Source: an uncultured Akkermansia sp. | GTDB taxonomy: Bacteria; Verrucomicrobiota; Verrucomicrobiia; Verrucomicrobiales; Akkermansiaceae | Reading direction: 5' to 3' | Length of the DNA stretch: 11,767 nucleotides | Assembly: GCA_904502165.1 (NCBI GenBank) | Contig: CAJGDB010000056.1 | Coordinates: 1-11,767, forward strand | Shown here: piece after piece, positions 5,824 through 11,767 of the stretch | Layout: each line of letters starts with the position of its first letter | Numbering within the stretch: position 1 is the stretch's first letter | Program-made: the position numbers and the translations under genes | The notes under the pieces: generated by a model | What the model was told of the DNA's origin: nothing | Database searches by the model: none | The model's input: only the letters and a program-made list of their open reading frames with translations

Positions 5824-6486
5824 TTAAGAGCTTGTTTTGAGTGTTTCCAACCGCTGCAGAACGCGTTGGCGGAATGCCACGATAGATTCCGTCAGATTCA
5901 GTGCAGCTTCGCATTGTTCCTGCGTGTAATCGTCTGTGTCCTGCTTCTCAGCCCAGGCAACAAACTTGCGGGCATCCCAGAGCGGCGGGGCATCCGGGGC
6001 AACCCTCTCGGGCAGTTCAAGCAAGCCAAGGTGGTCAGGAGATTCACCTTTAGGCGGTTCGACAGATGGTTCAGCCGGAGGCTGTTCAAACGTGGTCTGT
6101 TTCAACTGGCGGCGAAGCGCGGAACACGAAAGCTTTTCGGATGCGGCCTGATTCAGCACCTCTTCGCGCTGTTCCGGGGCAGCCTTGCTCTTTGCAACCT
6201 CCTGATGGTGCGAGAACGAAAGCTCGGGGTGCCGTTTCTCGACCGGGAATCGGTTGCATGTCATCACAATATCCCGAATCGTACTGCGCGAAAGCCCGGT
6301 CGCCTGCATGGCTTCTTCATATTTACTCTCGGTATATCGGTTGCCCCATTGGCGATCACCGAGCAACAGAATGTCACCCAGCAGCCAGCAACTCGACTTG
6401 TGCAGCGAAAGCACATTGCGGAATACACAGTTGTAGTCATCTGTTGAAAGCTCGGCTTTCTGCACGATGAGGCCATTTCCTGTCAT
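5824..6486 (-). CDS. KorB/ParB-like DNA-binding protein
   Basis: A 220-aa protein from the ATG at 6486. Its middle matches a mobile-element family with a W-x-G-D-x-L...Y...Y-x-x-A-x-x-x-T-G pattern and a helix-turn-helix ('YEEAMQATGLSRSTIRDIV'), followed by the hallmark 'LSFSHHQEVAKS'. After it come 'REEVLNQAASEKLSCSALRR', a Pro/Glu linker and a helical C-terminus. It is likely a sequence-specific regulator or partition-like protein. The start at 6486 is preferred because GGAGGGG sits 6 nt upstream. The frame is also open from an ATG at 6651, which would add 55 residues (MDKISKPK...) without a ribosome site; that extension is encoded by the two 26-bp palindromes. If 6486 is right, the palindromes lie in its leader and may be its own binding sites. 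Confidence 0.75.
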   Translation of the reverse strand: MTGNGLIVQKAELSTDDYNCVFRNVLSLHKSSCWLLGDILLLGDRQWGNRYTESKYEEAMQATGLSRSTIRDIVMTCNRFPVEKRHPELSFSHHQEVAKSKAAPEQREEVLNQAASEKLSCSALRRQLKQTTFEQPPAEPSVEPPKGESPDHLGLLELPERVAPDAPPLWDARKFVAWAEKQDTDDYTQEQCEAALNLTESIVAFRQRVLQRLETLKTSS

Positions 6487-6528
6487 GAGAATCCCCTCCA
6501 CGCCAGAGGGAACAACTGCGGTCGAGAT

Positions 6529-6619
6529 TTTAGATGTCGTGTCAACACGACAACTAGACGCATCAACGTCCACAATCTCGGCATCGGGTTTAGATGTCGT
6601 GTTAACACGACATCTAGAC
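6529..6619. repeat. Pair of 26-bp palindromes, 60 bp apart
   Basis: At 6591-6616 the half-site TAGATGTCGTGTT is followed by its exact reverse complement, a perfect 26-bp palindrome. At 6531-6556 a second copy differs at two positions. Common flanks extend the match to 31 bp (6529-6559 and 6589-6619), exactly 60 bp apart in the same orientation. They lie between the stop of the helix-turn-helix gene (6674) and the preferred start of the KorB/ParB-like gene (6486). The size and symmetry fit a dimeric operator or parS-like site. Confidence 0.85.
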
Positions 6620-6673
6620 TTTTTCGTCTTGGGTTTTGAAATCTTGTCCATGCTCAAAGTCAACGCGTCAAAA

Positions 6674-7243
6674 TCAACCGCGACGCTTATTACAGACCCG
6701 GTACAAGGCGCGAACCCGCTCGCTTTTCTGGTTTGCCATGGGAGGCATGCCCAATTGCTTCTCCATTTTGCGGACATGATAATGGAAAGCCTGTTTCGAC
6801 ATGCCCAACTGCCGGGCAAAATGCTCGCATGTACCCAAGCCTAGCAAATAGCACACGCATGCCCAGCGGAGTCGCGGATTACCATCCTGGGCCAGGTACG
6901 CCATCAGCATCGATTCCTCATCATCCCCCAGATGGGAAAAAGCCTCAGCCCAGCCATCAAAGGCAAAGCGAGTATCGAGCCTTTTCCTCAAAGGTCGAGC
7001 CACGGGGCCACCATTAAAAACACCCTCCTGGCGGGGTTCCAACGCTGGCGACAACTGCTCCAGACTCTGCCCACCCTGAGACCAATCCGTACGCGGAGCG
7101 AGCAAGCCAAGTTTTTCGGCACGTTCGCGATCGCCCGGCGAAAGAGACTCAATCCAGCGTCTCGTTTCCGCGGAAGCATAGGCATCCAGATAGGCACGCC
7201 GTCTCTTTTGCTCATTTCGGGCATATTCATCAAGCGGCACCAT
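6674..7243 (-). CDS. Protein with C-terminal helix-turn-helix, unknown role
   Basis: A 189-aa protein not assigned to a named family. The N-terminal third is basic and helical ('ARNEQKRRRAYLDAYASAETRRW'), followed by a Pro/Gly-rich linker. The C-terminal third contains a likely helix-turn-helix at about 137-160 ('TCEHFARQLGMSKQAFHYHVRK') and ends with 'KSERVRALYRVCNKRRG'. The ATG at 7243 has a clear AAAGGAG 7 nt upstream and overlaps the end of the 100-aa gene by 14 bp, so translation is coupled. Encoded between the replication genes and the KorB/ParB-like gene, it is a candidate phage transcription regulator or origin-binding protein. That role is inference from motif and position. Confidence 0.75.
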   Translation of the reverse strand: MVPLDEYARNEQKRRRAYLDAYASAETRRWIESLSPGDRERAEKLGLLAPRTDWSQGGQSLEQLSPALEPRQEGVFNGGPVARPLRKRLDTRFAFDGWAEAFSHLGDDEESMLMAYLAQDGNPRLRWACVCYLLGLGTCEHFARQLGMSKQAFHYHVRKMEKQLGMPPMANQKSERVRALYRVCNKRRG

Positions 7244-7532
7244 ACGCAGTCTCCTTTCTTACAAAATCGGTCTGTGACACATGACATGACACTTCGCCAG
7301 AAAAAAGTCCTTTATATACGAATTCAAATTTTTCACCGGGGTAGCAAAAAATTCTTTTCCCCTTATATATCTTTTTTCCACAATCAAGTGTCATAGTGTC
7401 ATAGGGCGAACACCGAATACTGAAATTAAACAACTTACCGCTATGACGCTTCTTGTTTTGCAAGTGACATAAAGTGTCACCAGCACCGCAAGTGTCATAT
7501 AGCACGATATCCTCAAAACGGGCAGATTTCAT
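7230..7532 (-). CDS. 100-aa Cys-containing protein, unknown function
   Basis: The ATG at 7532 is preceded by a strong GAGGAGG 6 nt upstream, inside the end of the primase-helicase gene (20-bp overlap), and the stop overlaps the next gene by 14 bp. That spacing and ribosome site are the reasons to accept it. The product is predicted to be mostly beta-strand ('GKLFNFSIRCSPYD', 'KIYKGKRIFCYPGEKFEFVYKG') with six cysteines and no membrane span. No family is recognised. Its coding sequence is unusual: GTGTCA/TGACAC hexamers recur in more than one reading frame and an AT-rich patch fills the middle, so the DNA may have a second role. An in-frame GTG at 7535 is less well placed relative to the ribosome site. 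Confidence 0.65.
   Translation of the reverse strand: MKSARFEDIVLYDTCGAGDTLCHLQNKKRHSGKLFNFSIRCSPYDTMTLDCGKKIYKGKRIFCYPGEKFEFVYKGLFSGEVSCHVSQTDFVRKETAYGAA
7273..7500. repeat. GTGTCA repeat cluster with AT-rich core
   Basis: The hexamer GTGTCA occurs on the plus strand at 7388, 7396, 7474 and 7492, and inverted (TGACAC) at 7275 and 7287. Near matches include GTGACA at 7464 and TGACAT at 7282. The left cluster is mostly inverted relative to the right one. Between them (about 7300-7385) lies an AT-rich stretch with TATATA steps. Several copies extend to AAGTGTCATA. The arrangement resembles iterons around an unwinding element, or clustered operator half-sites. Confidence 0.6.
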
Positions 7533-10053
7533 CACTAACCTCCTCTTCCATACCTTGTTTCAGATACACCTCAAATGAAGCTCTCTCAATACGCCAAATA
7601 CGCTGCGTACACGAACGCACATAAGTCAATGGGAACACCCCTGAATTGGCCAATGCACTCATACGTTTGCCAATGCTGGTGGCCGACACCGTGCCGCGAA
7701 GCATCTCCTTAAGACTATCCTGTTCAAGCATCTGCTGCAAGAACCACGTTGCCGACCCCTCCAGCAGCGCCAGCCGACCATCTGCTTCAAACATGCTCTG
7801 GGCAAACAAGGCCAGAATATCCCTGAATGCAGCGGTGGAGCCTGAATTGGTTGCTTCGGCCAGCAACTCCGGGTGCAGGAAATTACGCACTCCCCAGCGG
7901 GCATCGCCGATGCAATGCTGCGGAAACTCCCAATGCAGCAGGAAGGAACACAGAGCCCCCATTTCCTGCCTTGCAAACACCACCGCCTGGGGCTCATTCA
8001 TTACGGCGGCCGAGGTGCGGAACAAACTCACCTTATCCTTATTGTTAATATCAATATCGGGCAAGATAGCCAGCGACATCGGGTCGGTGTTAAGCGTCAC
8101 ACAAACACGCCCACTCCAGTCCAGCGAAGCAGCCTGCTTATATTTACCCTCCCACACATGCCGCACATTAGCGGACATTTTTTTGAGCATGCGGGCAAAC
8201 ACGGTGCGTTCCTGGGCATCACCCTTGGTCACAGAGTCATTACACGTCCAGACCCCCACATTGAACAAGCCATCATTGAATCGGGTTCTGGCCAGCAGGT
8301 ATTCCGAAGCATCCACATACCCGCCCAGGGATGGGCCATACAGGCACTCAGTCAGAAAATTCTTACCGACTCCGGGTTCACCGGCAATGAAAAGCACATG
8401 ACCATTGCGGGGATGCCCGGCATAAGCATTGCGGTAAGCGTATGCCCAGGCCGCCAGAAAACGCTCCCTCTGGATGACATCGGGGAACAGGGTTTCAAGA
8501 AAGGCAGCCGTCCATGGGAACCCGGCAGCCCAGGATTTTCCGGTCGTATCATCCGGGGGATGAACCCGCAGGAAGCTGGTGTTGAGCACCGGCGAACCAT
8601 TGAGCATGATGGTAGTTTCAGGTCGGTAGATGAGGGGAAGTGCGGCGGCCATGCTGTTTACCCGTATGATTTCAGAAAGAATCTTTTTAGCTTCGCTCTG
8701 TTTATCTCCCTTTTCTGCCCGGGTGCTGACGTTATACTTCAAGGCAATCAACCCTTCCACATTCTGTCGGTTAAGCTGTTGCCAAGTCGGCACAAGCGAG
8801 CCATCCGGGTTCCTCATATGCGTGAGCACATAAAAACTGTTGCCTACAAAAAAGCACTCTTTAAGAGATTGACCCAGAGTATCATCCCGGTATTTATCAA
8901 TGAACTCAACCCCGAAAATATCGGCCCAGCTTCGCCAGGCATGTGGCCCGGTGAAACACACCATCCCATGCTCGGTCACAATCGCGGCCGAGGGATTATC
9001 TGCGGTTGCATCCCAGAACCTCACACCTCGTGCCCCTACGGAAAATTCACCTTGCCATCTGCCGGGGAAGCGGGATTCAACCTCCTGCCGCACTCGTTCT
9101 ATTGGAATAAGCAAGCCCGATTTCCCCCACCGAGCCTTATTGAGCACATCCATGAACCACCTCAGGCTTCGGCTTTCGGGAATGCACTCGTGTTCGATAA
9201 TTTCCCATTCCCATCCAGCATGATAATACTGGTGTGGATTGAAAAAAGCCCGTTCATCTAGTGGCCCAAAGGCATTGGCCAGTTTCAATTCCTTACAGAT
9301 CAGCTTCAGCAAGGCATGGAGCAACTCTGCATCGGGTATCAAGGGAAGCGGTTTTTCCAGCAGCCATACAGCATGCGTGCCGCCACTATAGGAGCGGGAT
9401 ATGAGGTTGGGCTTGATTTTGAGCTTATCCAGCAGCTTCGCCCGTTTTTCTTCACTCAGCACCATATCATAATCGGCCACTATGGCCAGCATCGTGGCTG
9501 GCGGGTTTTCTCTACCCAGGCGGAGATTCCGACAATGCCCGGCAATTCCTGAAAACAGGCAATCCCGGGAATCCGGGGCGGAGATGTACGTATGATAAGC
9601 CGCTTTCGTTGATAGGCTGGAACGGTCTTTTACCGGACATTTCCATGGATGCACAAAAGTAATTTGCTGGGCCATCAGGTTAGGCAAAGCGGGCAACATC
9701 GGGAACCACTCATGAGGTAGCAATTTTTCCACTCTTGCTACCTGCTGAGGTATCATTTCCGGCTCCGTTGCTACCTCGGGAGGTAGCACTTTCTCCTGCT
9801 TTGCTACCTCGTGAGGTATCAAACGGTCTTGCCTTGCTACCTCATGGGGTAGCAAATCTTCCCCTTTTCCCACCTCCAAGGGTAGCAAATCCTGAGCAGA
9901 GGTAGCATTTTTTGCTACCTCTGCTACCCATTTTCCCCGGATGGCGCGGTTCTTTACAGCACAGGGTGACACGTTGAATTGCTCACCTGTCATCTTGTAG
10001 CTGTGGCAAGTCAGGTAGTAGGCCTTAACCTTGTTCCAGTCAATTTTACTCAT
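7513..10053 (-). CDS. Primase-helicase: HTH, AEP-like primase, SF3/D5-type ATPase
   Basis: An 846-aa replication protein. Residues 1-45 resemble a helix-turn-helix ('KMTGEQFNVSPCAVKNRAIRGKW'). Residues 55-116 are 11-residue repeats of consensus xLLPHEVAxQE. A primase-like part of the archaeo-eukaryotic/PrimPol type follows: hydrophobic strand plus DYD (194-196) in 'AIVADYDM' and 'SGGTHAVWLLEKP' with H227. The helicase part has Walker A 'GEPGVGKN' (558-565), a following 'GVWTCND' (600-606) in the Walker B position and a sensor-like 'VCVTLN' ending at N655, as in SF3/D5-type phage helicases. It would unwind and prime at the replication fork with the upstream family A polymerase, whose stop overlaps its start by 4 bp (ATGA). 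No ribosome site is present, consistent with coupling. The helicase call is firm; primase activity is inferred from motifs. Confidence 0.9.
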   Translation of the reverse strand: MSKIDWNKVKAYYLTCHSYKMTGEQFNVSPCAVKNRAIRGKWVAEVAKNATSAQDLLPLEVGKGEDLLPHEVARQDRLIPHEVAKQEKVLPPEVATEPEMIPQQVARVEKLLPHEWFPMLPALPNLMAQQITFVHPWKCPVKDRSSLSTKAAYHTYISAPDSRDCLFSGIAGHCRNLRLGRENPPATMLAIVADYDMVLSEEKRAKLLDKLKIKPNLISRSYSGGTHAVWLLEKPLPLIPDAELLHALLKLICKELKLANAFGPLDERAFFNPHQYYHAGWEWEIIEHECIPESRSLRWFMDVLNKARWGKSGLLIPIERVRQEVESRFPGRWQGEFSVGARGVRFWDATADNPSAAIVTEHGMVCFTGPHAWRSWADIFGVEFIDKYRDDTLGQSLKECFFVGNSFYVLTHMRNPDGSLVPTWQQLNRQNVEGLIALKYNVSTRAEKGDKQSEAKKILSEIIRVNSMAAALPLIYRPETTIMLNGSPVLNTSFLRVHPPDDTTGKSWAAGFPWTAAFLETLFPDVIQRERFLAAWAYAYRNAYAGHPRNGHVLFIAGEPGVGKNFLTECLYGPSLGGYVDASEYLLARTRFNDGLFNVGVWTCNDSVTKGDAQERTVFARMLKKMSANVRHVWEGKYKQAASLDWSGRVCVTLNTDPMSLAILPDIDINNKDKVSLFRTSAAVMNEPQAVVFARQEMGALCSFLLHWEFPQHCIGDARWGVRNFLHPELLAEATNSGSTAAFRDILALFAQSMFEADGRLALLEGSATWFLQQMLEQDSLKEMLRGTVSATSIGKRMSALANSGVFPLTYVRSCTQRIWRIERASFEVYLKQGMEEEVSDEICPF
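9706..9891 (-). repeat. Tandem 33-bp repeats with palindromic cores in the primase gene
   Basis: Five full 33-bp units (9891-9727) and a partial sixth (9726-9706) encode residues 55-116 of the primase-helicase. Most units centre on a 22-bp near-palindrome of half-site TTGCTACCTCA followed by its complement: one mismatch in unit 2, more in units 1, 3, 4 and 5. The six-base arms of adjacent units also face each other. Outer bases vary more than the palindromic core. Confidence 0.85.
9895..9925. repeat. Perfect 13-bp inverted repeat beside the array
   Basis: Arms AGCAGAGGTAGCA (9895-9907) and TGCTACCTCTGCT (9913-9925) surround a TTTTT loop. They use the same GGTAGCA core as the neighbouring 33-bp repeats, but outside their register, at codons 43-53 of the primase-helicase gene. 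It could form a strong hairpin in DNA or mRNA. Confidence 0.75.
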
Positions 10054-11767
10054 TTCGTATAGTGCTTGGAAGTTATCGTCTCTGCTGTCAGCGGCAAGCC
10101 ATCCAGCCAGGCCGGTGGCGTGGTCATGATGCGTTCTATATCCTTTGTTGCCGTGTCAACATCTTCATCCGGAACTTCCACTACTACCTCGTCATGCACA
10201 TGCATCACAACCCGATAGCCCACTTCTTCGAGCCGGAGAAGTATCTCACCCAGCACATCCCGGGCTGTGGCAGAGGTCAGGTTCTCTGCCAGCTTCCCGC
10301 CAAAGAACGGGACGCGTCTGCCTTGTACCACGGCAGATATTCCCTTGGGAGTACGCGCGAGATGCCGATAATGCAATTTTCGGCCGGAGGGCAGCGGTAA
10401 GGTGAAGTCTGACCCGATTCTGACGGTAAAGGCGTGTTCCAGTTTTGCCCATAGAGCGGTGATGAGGCGGTTGCTGGCACGGAACTCCGAAACGATGCGC
10501 TGGGCCTGTAGCGGTGAAATATCAAGCCCGGCCATGCTCTTGGCCAGTTGGACGAATACACCGGCTCCGGCGCCATACCCCAACCCCAGTACGCGGGCTT
10601 TGGCAAGACGGTAGAGGTCGGGGTCTGTGTGTTTCAGGGGCGCGTCTCCTGTGTAGCCCATGGTGGCTCGCGCATGGGCCTCGTAGACGGATATACCCTT
10701 TTCCAGCTCTTCCAGCATGGCATTATCCCCCGCCAGCCAGCTGAGCACGCGTTGCTCAATCTGTCCCAAATCAGAGATGATGAAGGTGTGTCCCGGTCGC
10801 GGAACAATCATCTTTCGCAGATCCACGCCAAACATGGGTACTCGTGGCAGGTTCTGCACGTTGAAGCCGGCATCCCCGGACCATCTGCCTGTATGCGCCC
10901 CGAAGTATTTGAGTCCGTAGGCGAAGCTGTTGTCACTCTTTAAGCGGCTTTCCAGCGTCTTTAATTTGGCGTAGAGGGTATTGGCCTTGCGGTAATCGCG
11001 CATGGCTCTCACCCAGGGAAACTGTTCTCCGTACTGTTCTTCCCACGCTGCGCAGTCGGCATTATCCTCTGCGAGTGAAACAGGTGCAGGAATCCCGGTC
11101 TGGCTACATGTCTCCCGTAGTGCCTTGGGGGAAAGCACCGGGGCATTTTCAGCCCAGGGGATTTGCTCGCGGGCATCCATCAATACCTGGCTGAGTGTCT
11201 GCAACCCCTCGTTAAGCAGTTCCCGGTCAATGCAGATACCATAGTCGCACATGTCGCGGGTGTGGGCAGAAAGCCGTCTTTCTCTCACTGACCAATGGTG
11301 GGAAAATTGCTTCCAGAGCCGATAGGTGTACCAGGCATCCTTGAGGCAGTAGGCAGCCACAGATTCCGCTTTTCCTTCATGGATGGCTTTCTGCCAGCTG
11401 ACTCCTTGCATTTCGTTGCGGACTTCCTTGCTCATGGAAACGTGGAACAGTTCTTCGATGGCACTTTTCAGGCTGCGCCCCACGCCAAGCGCACTTGCCA
11501 TGTCTGCCGTGCATTCCCAGAATACAACGATATCCTGCGGTATGATGCCCAGCTCCTGCAGGCGTTCAAAACATGCCCGGTCGAAGCGCGCATGGTGGGC
11601 CACCAGCGTGTGGCCATTCAGCATGAGCCAGTTCATGTGGCGCGGGGTGCCTACATAGGAAAAATTGGCTTCTTCCGAATACACCGCGACCAGATAGATA
11701 TCACATGCGGCATCACGCAGGTAGTGGTATACTCCCTGCGTGGTGATGGAAACCTGCTTGTCGTAGT
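10050..11767 (-). CDS. Family A DNA polymerase with 3'-5' exonuclease, partial (5' end outside window)
   Basis: A phage replicative polymerase; 571 residues are visible and the frame is open to the right edge, so the true start is outside (the internal GTG at 11684 is not the start). Counting from the first full codon at 11765, exonuclease motif II lies in 'AHHARFDRACFE' (58-62) and motif III in 'YCLKD' (139-143). The exo I DxE motif should lie just off the window. The polymerase part shows 'TGRWSGDAGFNVQNLP' (292 on), motif A 'SDLGQIEQRVLSWLAGD' with catalytic D332, motif B ending 'LGLGYGAG' (Y397) and motif C 'HDE' (524-526). Motif A differs from the usual D-Y-S-Q-I-E-L-R by Gly for Ser and Gln for Leu. 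It is coupled to the primase-helicase by an ATGA overlap. Confidence 0.95.
   Translation of the reverse strand, partial: YDKQVSITTQGVYHYLRDAACDIYLVAVYSEEANFSYVGTPRHMNWLMLNGHTLVAHHARFDRACFERLQELGIIPQDIVVFWECTADMASALGVGRSLKSAIEELFHVSMSKEVRNEMQGVSWQKAIHEGKAESVAAYCLKDAWYTYRLWKQFSHHWSVRERRLSAHTRDMCDYGICIDRELLNEGLQTLSQVLMDAREQIPWAENAPVLSPKALRETCSQTGIPAPVSLAEDNADCAAWEEQYGEQFPWVRAMRDYRKANTLYAKLKTLESRLKSDNSFAYGLKYFGAHTGRWSGDAGFNVQNLPRVPMFGVDLRKMIVPRPGHTFIISDLGQIEQRVLSWLAGDNAMLEELEKGISVYEAHARATMGYTGDAPLKHTDPDLYRLAKARVLGLGYGAGAGVFVQLAKSMAGLDISPLQAQRIVSEFRASNRLITALWAKLEHAFTVRIGSDFTLPLPSGRKLHYRHLARTPKGISAVVQGRRVPFFGGKLAENLTSATARDVLGEILLRLEEVGYRVVMHVHDEVVVEVPDEDVDTATKDIERIMTTPPAWLDGLPLTAETITSKHYTK

Noticed and set aside
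5561..5914. Second minus-strand frame (117 codons) in the gene-poor stretch
   Set aside because: It overlaps the end of the KorB/ParB-like gene by 91 bp, has no ribosome site and competes with another equally open frame. Neither shows a coding signature.
6620..6670. TTGACT-based promoter before the palindromes
   Set aside because: The hexamer at 17 bp spacing is TTCAAA, a poor -10 box, and no better partner is present.
6652..6819. Upstream extension of the KorB/ParB-like gene to 331 codons
   Set aside because: The extra part overlaps the end of the helix-turn-helix gene out of frame and reads as a shadow (Trp/Cys-rich, no domain).
7873..9261. Long plus-strand open frame (462 codons)
   Set aside because: It is antisense to the primase-helicase gene, whose domains are clear. 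The translation is rich in His, Pro and Gly with no recognisable domain, as expected of a shadow frame.
9706..9925. CRISPR-like array
   Set aside because: Units follow each other without unique spacers and are in frame within a clear replication gene.

Overview
The window is a block of a double-stranded DNA tailed phage or prophage. Every gene I accept lies on the minus strand, so transcription runs from the right edge to the left. The phage assignment rests on a small/large terminase pair, a family A DNA polymerase next to a primase-helicase, and several small genes of unknown function. Consensus-like sigma70 promoters and a few strong AGGAG-type ribosome sites point to an ordinary bacterial host. 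The host itself cannot be fixed from the sequence; a Verrucomicrobiota gut bacterium such as Akkermansia is only an impression. No integrase, lysogeny repressor, tRNA or CRISPR array is visible.

Layout in transcription order. (1) 11767-7513: replication module. A family A DNA polymerase (5' end outside the window) is joined by an ATGA overlap to a large primase-helicase, whose N-terminal linker is built from 33-bp repeats with palindromic cores. (2) 7532-5824: regulatory stretch. A 100-aa Cys-containing protein overlaps a dense GTGTCA repeat field. It is followed by a protein with a C-terminal helix-turn-helix and a KorB/ParB-like DNA-binding protein, preceded by two 26-bp palindromes spaced 60 bp apart. 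(3) 5823-5428: a gene-poor stretch with repeated AAAGTGGGAA motifs, a perfect 12-bp inverted repeat and one doubtful reading frame. (4) 5427-4061: a small single-span membrane protein, then a compact cassette with its own promoter, two genes sharing a related domain and an intrinsic terminator. (5) 4055-1364: packaging module, with TerS, a small PD-(D/E)XK-type endonuclease and a GpA-type TerL. (6) 1352-856: an AT-rich moron-like gene with its own near-consensus promoter and almost no leader. (7) 863-1: two consecutive ParB-domain proteins, the second cut by the window edge.

How the parts may work together: polymerase and primase-helicase copy the phage genome. The repeats in and near their genes are candidates for an origin or operator system, perhaps read by the KorB/ParB-like or helix-turn-helix proteins. 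TerS, TerL and the nuclease package DNA. The hairpin just before terS separates the cassette from the packaging genes and implies regulated read-through, or a terS promoter I did not find. The best candidates for something undescribed are the 26-bp palindrome pair, the palindromic repeat array inside the primase gene, the two-gene promoter-terminator cassette and the moron-like gene.
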